64,000 nt of DNA from NCBI GenBank assembly GCA_015179025.1, contig WHUX01000043.1, positions 186,001 through 250,000 of the forward strand. Reading direction: 5' to 3'. The notes beneath the pieces are model-generated. The model worked only from the letters and a program-made list of their open reading frames with translations, made no database searches and had not been told where the DNA came from. Below are positions 10,562 through 21,848 of the stretch, piece by piece. Position 1 is the first letter of the stretch, and each line of letters starts with the position of its first letter. The DNA is from Terfezia claveryi (taxonomy: Eukaryota > Ascomycota > Pezizomycetes > Pezizales > Pezizaceae). The position numbers were made by a program, and so were the translations under genes.

Positions 10562-11164
10562 CTAACGGGCAGTGGTATCCCATATTAAACAATCCCACCC
10601 TCGTTCACAACACTTTTCCCAATAAGATCGACAACTTATCTTGCACTCCTGGCAACCACCATTACATTTGTACCTATAAATCCAGAACACTATTAAAAAA
10701 CTGGCCCCCCAGGTCCCAGGAATAATTGGTCTAAACAACCAAGCGTCACAATCCCAAGGCTCAAATCTCACTGCCTCCACTGCAGCCATTTCCTCCAAAA
10801 AAGAATTACCTCCATCAGAATCTTCCTTAGGCCCAGACATCTCTACCAATACCTCTGCGCCCCCAACGTCTACCTCAACACACCAATCAGAAAACGTGAC
10901 ACTCTTGCCAGAAGAACTAGAACTAGATTCTAGACCAGTAGACGAAGAAAAACCAGGACCATAAGAAACATCAGGATCCTGACATCCAGCCTCACCAGCC
11001 TCGTGAGCCACCGAGCCAACAGAACCGTCAGTCGAACGGAGATCATAAGGATCATCAGCCACTATACCATCAGCACAGAAAGGGGCCAAAGAAGAAAAGT
11101 AACTCGACGATTGTATCGCATAACCAGCTGCATTTGGTTGCGGACAGACGACGAAATCAGACAT
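10562..11164 (-). CDS. Open antisense ORF, Ser/acidic, one membrane segment, Cys-rich tail
   Basis: A 200-residue uninterrupted ORF lies antisense to the retroelement, with its ATG only two bases from the sense ATG at 11166. Residues 1-120 are acidic and serine-rich with a run of six serines; about 146-162 (IPGTWGASFLIVFWIYRY) looks like a single membrane span; after it come seven cysteines within about 27 residues (CNGGCQECKISC and EKCCERGWDC). I do not recognise it. Sense gag, right next to it, is full of stops, so an open antisense frame is notable. Extra antisense ORFs next to gag are known in some plant Ty3 elements. It may still be a chance frame, since sense gag could constrain this DNA. 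Confidence 0.35.
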   Translation of the reverse strand: MSDFVVCPQPNAAGYAIQSSSYFSSLAPFCADGIVADDPYDLRSTDGSVGSVAHEAGEAGCQDPDVSYGPGFSSSTGLESSSSSSGKSVTFSDWCVEVDVGGAEVLVEMSGPKEDSDGGNSFLEEMAAVEAVRFEPWDCDAWLFRPIIPGTWGASFLIVFWIYRYKCNGGCQECKISCRSYWEKCCERGWDCLIWDTTAR

Positions 11165-11165
11165 A

Positions 11166-12910
11166 ATGGCGTCTAACTTAGTAAGAAGACTAAGAGGTCG
11201 AGACGGTTAACTATGTTACCCAAAGATATTAAGAAATTAGTAGAAGAAACTCCCAGAAAGACCAGATTTGTAGTTCCTAATATGGAAGGGGAAATAAATC
11301 TGCCCATGATATAGAAATAGGAGAACCAGATGGAGCAGGAGCCAAACTATATTTTAGTATGGCTCTACCTCTCGCACCAGAAGAATTTTGGGATAGACAT
11401 CTTCTAACAATTGAGGAGATTTTGAAATATACTCGCTCAATGGGACATGCCCAACAGTATCATTCTGATATACTCGACTCTTAATGGAAGCCGTAGTAAA
11501 ACACTATTTATGGCTAACACCTTACCCATTCAAAGAAAAGGATTTAGAAATGAACGCATTTTTAAGCAAGGAATTAAAGAAACCTGTTGTTCCACTCTTA
11601 AGGAAACCAAATTGGGTAATAAATAACTGGGAAGAAATAATGGCATTCATGATGAGCGGCACTCATCTAGAAGAATCAGCACATACCGCGGGGATTTTTT
11701 CAATCCTAGCAAAGAACTTCCAGGAGCATTCCTGAGAACACCAAAAGATCAATCGAAAGGCAAAGGTCGAGCACCTAAGACACCAAAAAGGAGGACTGGG
11801 TCAGCCAAAGAACCAGACGACAAAGACCAACCACCAGAAGATATAGAATTACCAGAAGATGATGATGATCTAGATACAGGACTAGACCAACAGAAGCAGA
11901 AAATACAAGGAGGAGGACGAGACCCTAATGATAGCAGAGATGATAGCTCGGACTCTCATAAGGCATCGTTAGTTGCAAGTCAAACTCTTAAAAGAAAACC
12001 CAAACGAGGAAAATTAGTTGAACACCAGCAATGGGAATCTACAACAGGAATGGTTACAACAAGTAACTATAAAGCAATGAATGCTTTAAAAGGAATAAAG
12101 ATTGATATGCCAGAAAAATTAAGAGGAGAAGACAAAAAATAGCAAGACTCACAATATTTTGACTCTTAGGCCACAGCAATGCAACATTGGTTTGTTCTCA
12201 AAAGAATAGATTTGGAAGGCGCTTCAGCTTTGGAAATTGTTAGATTCAGAATGGAAGGAAGCGCACTCACTACTTATAATCAGTTCCTAAGAGAAAAAGG
12301 AAAGAATGCAATATTCTTTGGTTTTATACTAGTGATAAGGGATTTCCTGATACCCTCTACTAGTAAGGACATTTTGTGGAAACGATGGGAGACAGCTACA
12401 CTATACAAGGACGGATATCACATGGGAATCAAACAGTTTGCCAACTGGCTTACTGAAATGCAAATCAAATTGATTGACAAGGATGGCAAACAATCAATAT
12501 CGCAGGAAGTAAAAAGAAGAAAGTTTCTTAATCACCTGCCGCCATATATGTCAGCTACATTAATTCCTTTAATCAAAGACGAATAGTCATATGATCAGCT
12601 CGTGCATCAAGCGGAGTCATATGAAGCTTCAAAAAAGGATATTGCCCCACCATCCACAACTAATACATCCCGACGACAACACCCTTGGAATGAAAATCGA
12701 AGTCACGGTCTATGCAGGGACCAGAATCAATGACAAAAAACAGGATTTAATCCTAGCAGCAATCCCATCACCAAACCCAATACAGAAAATCGGAAGGACT
12801 CAGATTGGGACACCATCACAAAAAAATTGGATCAGAAGACGAAGATGCAATTAATTAGAGACAAGAAATATCTATAGTGTTGGAACCCTGGACACTCCTA
12901 CAAGGACTGT
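11166..12910 (+). pseudogene. Degenerate gypsy gag with damaged zinc knuckle
   Basis: Fragments in gag order on the plus strand: an N-terminal piece from ATG 11166 or 11213 (PKDIKKLVEETPRKTRFVVP), then EFWDRHLLTIEEILKYTRSM, a frame at 11484-11735, a charged linker, and the best gag piece at 12179-12586 with IDLEGASALEIVRFRMEGSA and VKRRKFLNHLPPYMSATLI. Near 12877-12910 CWNPGHSYKDC is a CCHC knuckle that has lost its first spacing. At least five stops or frameshifts make it non-functional. Confidence 0.7.
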
Positions 12911-12934
12911 AGGAAACGAAAAAATAAGGTACCT

Positions 12935-13372
12935 ATGCGTACAGCCGCACAAGATTTAGCTATGCCGATAGCCACTAAGGGTAAAAACAACAAGGATAAA
13001 ATCAAGGAACGACCCTTGTCAAGACAGGTACTAGATTTTAGCAAGGTATTCGTTAAAGCTAACGAACACCCCACACTAGCTTTAATTGATCTCCAAATGA
13101 AGGGAGGAGACTTAATCAATTCTCAATTTGTACACCTATACAAAATACCAACTAGAAGTATCGAGAAGAAATCATTAAGTACTGCAATTAAAGGCTCAAA
13201 AGGAACGATAGACAAAGCTTGTACTATCAAACTTGATTGGATAGGTTATGTAGAAGAACGAACATTCTGTGTAGCTCATTTGACTGGATAGGACATGATA
13301 CTAGAAGAACCTGCTTTCAGCAAAGTGCGAGCAATAATTCCTGCCCATCAGGAACTAGTTACTATCTAACCG
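12935..13372 (+). pseudogene. Retropepsin-like protease fragment
   Basis: The frame reads KANEHPTLALIDLQMKGGDL, where the usual catalytic ALIDSGA appears changed to ALIDLQM, then NSQFVHLYKIPTRSIEKKSL and, near the end, a WDMILG-type box seen as G-stop-DMILEEPAF. That pattern of flap and ILG/DLI box is retroviral-type aspartic protease. One stop interrupts it at about 13291. The altered active-site triad alone would abolish activity. Confidence 0.65.
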
Positions 13373-13399
13373 GAAAATATATTGTTTATCAGATTACTA

Positions 13400-14150
13400 T
13401 GCCAATTAGCTTGAAGATGTCCCATTCATAGTTTCTTGGTAGCTATTGAATGCTCTATCCCACTCTGTGTACGGAGTAGGTGGGGCAGTTATGGGAATTA
13501 TCCTCTTTTGGGGCTGGACCCTACGGTATGACTTCACCCACTTTTCATTGGATGTTCGATATCATGGGCTAATAACACTCTACTACCTCTATACATATCG
13601 GGCCCTACATTTCGAGCCTCGCAGATAGAGGTATTGCAAGAAATATGCTACCTCACTCCACCCGACAGACCTGCCCACATCGTTACATTATATCGAGATT
13701 TGAATGCTTTCTTTTCTTTGTTTATGGGTTTTCATAAGTTTAGGACAGGAGCTATCTTTCATTGTTTTCTAGATTTTCGTTTATAGGCGGATTGCGATAG
13801 CGGGTGGTTCTTACTGTGCCAATCAGACTAATTGTAGTACTGAATTGCTCTCTTCTACAACCCCACTCAGCCCCTCTCATGATGGTTATAAGTTCTCAGG
13901 CTCAGCCAAGCACGAGTGTTTTCCTAGTAATGAGTGTACAAGTGAAGCACCTATACTGGACGGTAGCCTTCAATGGAGACATAGTAGTCAGTTTATAAGG
14001 TCGAATGGAGTAGCGCAGTAGTGGTGTAGAGTATCATTGGTGCCTTTTGGAATGGCATTGGCGCTGATGTTGATGTGATATTTCTGTGTACTCGCGTATT
14101 ACAATTGATATGTTCTCAATGGTAAGATAACCAGCTCGTCATGACGAACC
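13400..14150 (+). pseudogene. Reverse transcriptase remnant, very degenerate
   Basis: Short islands only: GPTFRASQIEVLQE near 13600 (compare the SxxExxxLxE entry of gypsy RT), CFLDFRL near 13765 (compare CVDYR), and EYHWVPFGMALA near 14030-14060 after allowing frameshifts (compare EYxVMPFGL). They are in the right order and orientation after protease. Each is weak alone. The similarity fades by about 14150. Confidence 0.35.
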
Positions 14151-16889
14151 CCCTTGCCGCCTCGTAAAACGGCTAGAATTCAAGCTACTACTTTTCTTTT
14201 ATACAGCTAGGCCCAAACGCTGTATATTGGAGAATTTTGTATGGCTGTAGGAGTAAGGCATACATTGCATCTTCAGGTACAAAACTTTTTGTCACTAGCT
14301 GTAGGATAGGTAAATTTTTAGCGTGTTCTACCTGAGCCTCTTCCGGTTACACTGCTCAGACTACTGCAAAAGCTTACTTTAGTTTTTAAAAGGTAAGAGA
14401 TTACATCCACCATTTGGTTTTGCTGAGGGGACTTATTAGGAGAAAAGGCTAAATCAGAGCAGATCTCCCAACAAGAGAGGCATATGTAGTTTGATATGAT
14501 GTATGTAAATGAACATGTCTTTAAGAAATACGTCCCCCTCTAAAAAAAGAACTACCCAGAGGCACTAGTACTTGAACACATAGATATCATATTGTAGGTA
14601 CTCCGTAGAGTCAGCGTTGAGTTTGGATACAAAGTGAAAACAATAATTTTGGCTACTTATAGAACCTTTTATAAGAATATACTTCCTCCTTAAACCTTCT
14701 ACATCCAATCATATTAATTTTTCCAAGATGGTTCCAGCAGCAATGCACATCGGCCCTTGGCCACTTAGCTTGCGAAAGTACCATAAATGTATAAGGTTTC
14801 CCCAGCGCTTGAACCATAAACAGTTGAGTTTTGCTTGTATTTCTCCGTGAGCAGAAGTCCGGTCGTGCACTCTATGGCGCGATATTGCATCTCCTATAAA
14901 GTGGAAGAAGAGCAACGCTTCTTAGGTATCAACCGAGCCAGCCCCGTCTGGTTGGCACTCTGCCCGCATGAGTCAAATTCTGATCCAGATGAACTCCCGA
15001 TCTCCTACACGCTGCACTTGAAAGCCTTGAAGTCTTACGTCTGTTTCATTTTGAAAGTTCCCTCGCCCAGACATTCCCTAGTTTCTTTTTGTTTTTTGTT
15101 CTATACCTCGATATAAGAAACCTCGCCGTATAAGAAACCCCCACGGGTCCCGAGGGGATTGTTTATTTAGGATGATGTTATGTACAAGACATTTTTTTTT
15201 TTTTCGTACATAAGACAGCTATCTTACTCGCGAGTTAATACGCTAGTCTCTTGTAGCCATGGCGTCTGGTACGAGAAACTGCTCTTGCTTAATGGACCAG
15301 TAGTTAATGTATAGAACTAGCAGAGCTTGGGCGGGGAGCCGGAGGGCAAAGGAATTACGGGGAGAATTCTAGAAATAGAGAAGCATCAATTAACTTCACC
15401 GTCGGTGAATCAAATTCTTGTCGAAGGGAATGTCGTCACCGATGGTAAGCTACCAACAGTTAGATTTCGTTCAAAGCAAAGAAGGCGGAGAGTAGCAGGG
15501 CACTGTTAGCACTGTTGAAAGTACAGATCGTGATGAACGTTTGGGCTTTGAAATGAGAAGCCGAGAGCACATGAAGTTGCGACAGTAATTAGGATGCATC
15601 GGTGTGGAATATAAATGTGGAAATAAGCAAAAAGGAACATGAAGATTAGGTAGCAAAAAAGATGCTAGGGATGCTGAAGGATGCAAGCCTTGGCTTGCTG
15701 ACTGGGTTGGTAGACAATAGATTGAAATGTATTGTAGAAGTAGCTCAGCAAAAACACTCTGTCTGTTGACTGAACAGAGGTTGCAATTTTCCGTCCAACT
15801 AGCAAATCGCCGTTCACAGCCAATCGAAACATCTACAGGCCAGAAATGAGAGATTCGTAGGTGCAGCAGTAGTTGTGAGGAGCATAATATTCATCAACTG
15901 CAACCACATACTCCGTACCTCAAGGGGGGATTGTAAGGTGTATGAAGCGCCAGTATTATGGGACTGAAATATATACAATATATGATTGAGGTCTTTGGGT
16001 TCTCGAAGGCTTGAATCGTTTTGGAGGATAGTCAAAATGTTTTCTATCCTAGTTTCTGCATCTCCTAGCTTTCTACCCAGCCACAGAAAGATATAGATAT
16101 GGTCAAAAGCCTTAGTGAAACATTGATCAGGGCAGCCTGGCGATAGACTTCAAGCGCCATACCTCATCAACAATGCCCCCCCCTACTTGGGCGACACTAA
16201 TGCCAGTGGTAAAGTGAGCTATCATCCCAACTCTCTTCCGCCAAAATATCCACCCACTTCACCATACAGATCTTGGTCAATAATCAAAACTTTCCGTAAT
16301 CGGACAGCTAAGCAAGGGCATTCCCCAGATGCTGCTAGATCTGGTAGCCAAACAACCCAGTAAGCAAGATAGAAAGGCTATACCCTGATGTTAGTCAGAC
16401 TTCAATATGTGTAGCAGCATAAAACATGGACTAAAGAGAAACTTGGAACTGACGGGGAGCGGGATATTGGGGAGTGGGGTGGGAAAGGCTTAGGTGAGAT
16501 CCCATAGTATAAGCGCAAGCGTGGAGAACAGCTGGAGAGAATTGGTGGAGACAGAACCAAGAAGGCAGTTGAGTCCCCGCAGTGACGACCACCACCACAC
16601 TGACGGATATGGAGGAGGGAAGAGCAGAAGACAGTTGGGGTTGAGGAACTGAGAAAAACAATGGAGCGAAAGAGGGACAAAGGGAATGGGAAGATGGAGG
16701 AGGTGGAAGGGGCTAAAGATAGGAGAATTGGCAGGGCTGTCGTGTTGGGCTGGTCATAAACCCGAGATTTCCCGCTCTGCTAGGTCCCAGGCCAAGCCGC
16801 CGACGCTGCCGTTTATCGGACCGCCTCCGAGTTTACGTCGTCAATGTTAGAGGAAGGGTTTTAAAACCTTCTTCCCTTTGATTCCTGTG
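14151..16889. other. Unassigned stretch, no convincing gene
   Basis: Short frames such as 14709-14915 (minus), 14835-15116 (plus) and 16402-16680 (minus) have no recognisable features. At 15100-15135 CTCGATATAAGAAACCTCG and CCGTATAAGAAACC form a short tandem that resembles the inner part of the pogo-like terminal repeat at 51359. A T13 run follows at about 15192. The stretch 16430-16740 is purine-rich on the plus strand. No LTR or long inverted repeat was found. Confidence 0.4.
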
Positions 16890-16896
16890 ACCTGTA

Positions 16897-17409
16897 TCAT
16901 CCTTCTCCCGTATCGCTATCCCTCCGCTTCAAATACCACCTGGGACATATATAAGGAAAGAGAGCTGGGCTTAATGGAGATTCCTGGGGTGCTCCCTGCG
17001 TCATTGCCACCCGTCCGAAAATCCTGCCGTTCACACCAATATCAAAAGTCGTCAAGCACAGGAAGTGGTTCACCCATTCCTGCACCTCCGGGTATGGCTT
17101 CAATATCTCTCGCATCTTCTACCTCCGGAGGCTGTTGAAAGCGCTGCGGATATCCCTGAGCTCGTGTTAGTCTTGCTGATTTTTTCGGTTACTGCCTAGG
17201 AGCCAGTGTGGTCCCAATACCCTCCGAACATGAATATCTCGAATCTGTCTGCAGTCGAGGTTGCAATATTGCATCGGACCGGAGCCGTAGTGTTTCATGA
17301 GGTTATGAGGGTATAGAGGCAACTTTCTGAGGATAACACCCCTGTTGGTTATGGGTTTGGCGCAATGAGTAAGGTTATGTGGAGGATGCAATTTATAGCG
17401 GTTTGACAT
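16897..17409 (-). pseudogene. Tad-like LINE: ORF1 tail joined to RT domain, inverted piece
   Basis: Minus strand. The first part (17409-17167) ends VRRVLGPHWLLGSNRKNQQD, matching the GVRG-x-x-WLLGG-x-R block near the end of Tad-clade ORF1 and the related text at 33240-33340. After a stop comes DIRSAFNSLRR (RT motif A region), MREILKPYPEVQEWVNHFLC, then GAPQESPLSPALF, which is the GxPQGSPLSPxLF box with Gly changed to Glu. ORF1 tail joined straight to mid RT means an internal deletion. It faces opposite to the LINE 3' part at 17640-18840. Confidence 0.65.
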
Positions 17410-17639
17410 GTCTGCTATGAGTCGCTAGCAGGGAATTCCATGCACCACAATGACTCCTGGTCCCACCTTCGTGGTACTGCTTGTTTGCCATTCGAGAACA
17501 AGCAGCCGGTTTCGTTGCCTGACGTTTGGCAACCTGTTACTCGGTGACTGGGGGTGTCGCTGCGGCTACGTTCCTGATCTCTTTCTCCAAATCGAATAGG
17601 TCTCGTAAAGTGACCAACCCACCACCTCCATACCCACTT

Positions 17640-18840
17640 CTGGTGCAGTTTTAGCACCAAAAATTCCAAGCGGCAAAGGCTGGGGCTGCCTGGGAGCAGC
17701 AGGTCAGGCGCCTAAACAGGCTTCCTTTTGAGGCGAAGCGGCAGCTGATTGTGGGCCTGATTTTGGCGATTCTAACTTATGGAGCAGAGTAACGTTGAAT
17801 CCCGAGCGAGGAGCAGACACGTCTTGCGGCAGAGCTTTAGAGGTGGCTAGTTGGCGCTTGGAAGGGCAGGATTGGTGGGAAGGTGAGCGCGTTGACAGCG
17901 ATATCCAAGCTGGGAGAAGCGATGTTCAGGAAGAGGGTTAGGTGGGCTGCCTTTGTATATGGTGGGCATCTGCCGGAATTAAGACCAGTGGCGGAACGAA
18001 TTATTAGGGAGGTTATCGGGGCGGAAGTACAGCTGAGATGGATTAGTTTGCCAGACCGGGCGGCTTCTGGAGAGGTGGAGTTTGACCCCAAGGTTGCGGG
18101 GAAGATTTAGACGTGGCAGAGCGGAGAAAGTGACAGCGGCAGCTGCACGGCGGACGGAATTTTATTGCGGGAGGAACGCCACAGTAATGGATGCAGAGAT
18201 GCTAGGGATTGCTTTGGCGTGGGGGAACGGAGCCTGTACGGTGACCCTGGACAGCCAAGGGGCAATCGCAGCTACCCTAACTGGAAGACCCCCGAGGTTG
18301 TAGAGCCTTAGTTGCACCGAAGCACGCGGAGGAAGTCCCTCATGTAGGTCAAAGGGCATCACGCGGGGATCGAGTGGAATGAGGAGGGTGCTGGCGGCAT
18401 CATAGATTAGCAAGTGGATACTACGGCCTGATATCGCTACACTAGCCGCGATCCAGCAAGCCTTCAAGATCCATCAGAGCCGGGGCAGTTTGATGTGAAG
18501 TAACCGGGCAATAAAGGGACCTGCACACGGCATGAACCTATGCAATGGGCAGAGCGGAGGATCAGAGCGCTACCCGCCTACTAGAATGGTCTTTATTAGA
18601 GACGGGCCAGGAAGGACCCGCGAGGAGGCAGAAAAGGAAAACGAATGTGTGTGAAGGTGTGGGAGGCGCTGCGGATTGCAAGAGAGAGGGGGAGGATTTG
18701 CGTTTGCCGGGGGTGGTTTGATTTCCTTTACAGCTAGTATAGATATCTCTGGGGAGAGATGGCAGAGACCAGCCCTGGGGTTGGGGGATGCGGTCTCGTA
18801 ATTAGCTAGATTGACTTGAATACGAGTAATGAGTTACAAG
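17640..18840 (+). pseudogene. Tad-like LINE: RT thumb, RNase H and 3' end
   Basis: Plus strand. LPFEAKRQLIVGLILAILTY with GAE is the end of a LINE RT. Next comes a helical linker (frame 17883-18110), then RNase H: VMDAEMLGIALAW (catalytic Glu), CTVTLDSQGAIAA (catalytic Asp) and, in shifted phase, VKGHHAGIEWNEEGAGGI (compare VKGHAGIEGNERAD). RNase H after RT is characteristic of the Tad and I groups. Sequence near 18823 (CGAGTAATGAGT) matches the 3'-end motif found before poly(A) tails elsewhere in the window. Several frameshifts. Confidence 0.7.
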
Positions 18841-20635
18841 TTCTGAGGAAAGTGGCTCCGGTGGAGGCTTATGATTTTAATAGAGAAAAAAAGTGGAGGA
18901 TTTCTCGGGATCAGAAACTGTTTAGGCCGTGTTTATAAGTGGGGGCCATATTCGATGCCATTCTAGTGTTAGAGAATCGACCGCTCCTAATAAGGTCCCA
19001 GGGCAATTATATGCGAGTAATGATTTTTCGAAGTAAATTAAAATGAGCTGGTTCATGAAGTCTCCATGTATTGAGGATACCTTGGACTGGAAATGGACTA
19101 AACAAGTGAAGAGCCCAGGCAAGGTGGGCCTTAGAGCGATATCGCCAGACTACAGGAGATGTTGATCCCTAGCACATATAACTTGTATTGACAGCTGTAA
19201 TTACAGCTAAGCGCTGGTACATGTATACACTCGCTACTGGATACACAAACTTTTCATTTTCCTTCAATCTGCTTGATTTTGGGGTTCTACGGTAGGTATC
19301 TTTCCTGCCTGTTCTTACATAGTTCCTTTTCAAATACAGACCTTACTGATACTTCTTATAAGGTTCTTGACTTATTTAATAAAATAGAAGATACCTAGGT
19401 ATTGAGCAAACGCTACCGTGAGGCTCTTTTGTTTTTTAAAAAAATACCCTTCAGGAAGATATGACGAGCCACCCGGAAACCTGGGTTGATTGAAGGGTAG
19501 GGCATGTCTGCCTGACCCCCGCAAGCTATGTATACGTTATAGACTAAAATCTCAACCTGAAAAGTCGCCTCTTACTGAAGCTGATATTGTAGGGAAGAGC
19601 CGAGATGAAATGTAGGAAAAGTTATTTTGTGAAACTTCTATTTCAACAACCGTGAGGCTCAAATTTGTGTTTCACCAAGACTTTTGCATATAAGTAAACA
19701 GAGAATGTTCGGGCCCATCACCAATCGTGTGATGTTAGCGCTCAATTGCATATGTAATCTCGCATTATGGTGTACGGTCAACTGTATTTTGGTGTATGAA
19801 TATACAGTATCTTTATCGTTATCCCTGCAACAGGTTTTTCAGCAGAAAGCCACACCAGTTCGAAATCCTCTGAAAATGTTATTAGAAAAAATCAAAAAAA
19901 ATAAAGTACCTTCAGAGCGGTATGACGAGTAATCCGGAAGCCTGCGAGTGCAATATTATCTATACATATATTGATATTTATACCAAAATTAGCTTAAGTA
20001 CTATCCCTAAGGCGGCATAGCAGCCCGGATGGCCTCCAAAATAAACTATCAAATTAGTGCGAAGAAATCTTAGGATTAGTACCGTATTCGTCTTTTATGC
20101 AACCCCTCAGTTTTGTGTCCCTATATCGATTATGGCTACTCAAATTTCTTGAGGTCAACATATTGTATACTCATACCTAACGCTGTGTTAAGCAAGAAGG
20201 GTGCATGCGATGTGAGCTAGACGTGTGAATTATTGGAGCAGGCTTCGCCAATTGGCTGGCGAATTAAGAGTGTTAGATTCACCGTACGTTCAGAAATTAA
20301 TGGATATTATAGATGTAGAGTGCAGCAGAATGTATTTAAAAGTATTGTATCTACATATTTGTATGGAGAAATAGTTGCCAATGTAATTCTTTGAGCCCGC
20401 TGCAGTAAGAAGGCTAGGAGAAGTCTCGAAATTGCCAAATTGACTCCAATCATACTATTATGATTGCCTGATGTCGATATCGATCAGGTCATCTTCTGAA
20501 CAACAGCATTATGGAATGCTCTGCCTAGGTCAGCTGACTTGGTCATCGGACAGATGTCCGTTAACAGCATGGGGCCCCATTTGAGTTCACAGTTCATGTA
20601 CCTAGCGTCAGCCCTTCCAGACTACTTGCCTTGTC
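18841..20635. other. Unassigned stretch with short related repeats
   Basis: No gene is evident; the frames at 18922-19122 (minus) and 19684-19932 (plus) are not recognisable. Two blocks, about 19416-19490 and 19648-19952, share ACCGTGAGGCTC at their start and CCTTCAG then TATGACGAG then CCGGAA at their end. A shorter relative lies near 20010-20040. These look like parts of one non-coding repeat family. Confidence 0.4.
19416..19550 (+). repeat. GAGCCACCCGG repeat block, copy 1
   Basis: Contains TATGACGAGCCACCCGGAAA followed by CCTGGGTTGATT and a TCTGCCTGACC segment. It aligns with 25296-25370 (GATGAGCCACCGGGAAATCC then GGGTGGATT, then GTCTGCCAGGTCC) and with the inverse of 20640-20690. Function unknown; it is probably a transposon untranslated region. 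Confidence 0.5.
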
Positions 20636-20719
20636 CCTGAATCCACCCGGGTTCCCCGGTGGCTCCTCATGGTCCCCCTAACGGGACCGCATAGGAGTAA
20701 CGAGTATTTCTTAAAAAAA
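20636..20719 (+). repeat. LINE-type 3' end with A-rich tail
   Basis: Contains CCACCCGGGTTCCCCGGTGG, GGTCCCCCTAACGGGACC (a stem), then CATAGGAGTAACGAGTATTT and a short A run. The last motif recurs before A-rich tails at 24716, 60940 and 63473, all on the plus strand. I read these as truncated 3' ends of one LINE/SINE family inserted by target-primed reverse transcription. Confidence 0.6.
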
Positions 20720-20918
20720 GAAGGGTGGAAGGTTATCGGAGCCGCTGTCATTGTATTATACTTGTAAATTCATCTTATAATAATTACTCTTATCCTGTTC
20801 CAGTTCTAATTGTAGCTTTCAACTACAAGGCCACTTGCCTCTAACAATGCTACTCGTCCAATCGGACTTGTAATGAAAGGCCACTCACTGAGCGGAATAC
20901 CAGTATTACTTCAATGGT

Positions 20919-21320
20919 GTGTGTAGTATGGTGCAGCTAGCTCATGGAACAGGTGGCATATGGCTACCAGGTGGCCAACGAAAAAGCAACGTCGAGGCTG
21001 AAATTCCCCAAAACCCACGTCACACCGAGGTCCGGAGCTTACACAATATACATACCAATAATCCAGGTACCTGGGTCTCAAGCCATGACGATTCATCTCC
21101 ATCGGATATTCCTATCATGAGCCCTCAAAAACAAGTTGCCTTGGGGGTTCTGACCAGGCAGCCTCCTTCATATGATTCAACCGAACAAGCCCACGATAGT
21201 GATGCGAGGTGGCAAGGTGGTCTCGGGAGAATTTCAATGCACGAGAGTTTGGAGGCCTCCCTCATATTATTTATTTTTCGGTATGTCCTCGAGTACTTCT
21301 ATCTCTATATGGAGAGGTAG
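20919..21320 (+). CDS. Possible small hypothetical protein
   Basis: A 133-residue open frame whose true ATG could be at about 20928. It has no recognised domain, signal peptide or repeat; the C-terminal end (LILFIFRYVLEYFYLY) is hydrophobic. Neighbours are repeats. It may be a chance frame in repeat-derived DNA. Confidence 0.15.
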   Translation: MCSMVQLAHGTGGIWLPGGQRKSNVEAEIPQNPRHTEVRSLHNIHTNNPGTWVSSHDDSSPSDIPIMSPQKQVALGVLTRQPPSYDSTEQAHDSDARWQGGLGRISMHESLEASLILFIFRYVLEYFYLYMER

Positions 21321-21848
21321 AGATGTTCTTTCACCAGAGAAGCGGCATTTAGACATCATCGGGGGATGCGCAGCAAAATCCCTCCCACCTGTCAACGTTA
21401 ATGATTCCTGTAGACGTACATAGTTCAGAGTCCGCACCAGAAAGAAAAGCTTCGGGTGATAGAATTGCCAGACTGATGATAGGTTCCCCATTAAAAGCAA
21501 TCAGCTTAAGACTATGACCGGTATCATCCAACTAATAATTTGTAACCGACGCGAAACTTGTTAGGCGATATACGACCAGGACTACTACCTACCTATGATT
21601 TTGGTTCTATTTTTCCTACTACGTACTACCACTTAGTGAATCTCAGACTATTAAGGTCTTGAGGGTAACTTTCAGTCAGTAATTTTGAATATTAGGGGGG
21701 TTTGGTGCTAGATACCCTGTTTGACCCAGATTCTTATGTTATGTGATGAAATGCTGAAATAAATAGCAAAGGTTTTATGTGGCAGGAATCCCATTCAGAA
21801 GGTAAGAGAATCCACTGACATCTCAACCTAAACAATTCTTCAAATACT

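Larger units (their letters stand above)
9655..14150 (+). mobile_element. 5' half of a Ty3/gypsy element, plus strand
   Basis: LTR, an 830-bp leader holding an antisense ORF, then degenerate gag, zinc knuckle, protease and traces of RT on the plus strand. It supplies exactly the parts missing from the minus-strand half at 5030-9654. The two share the LTR family, but lie in opposite orientation, so they are probably two copies joined by rearrangement. No plus-oriented 3' LTR follows. Confidence 0.7.
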
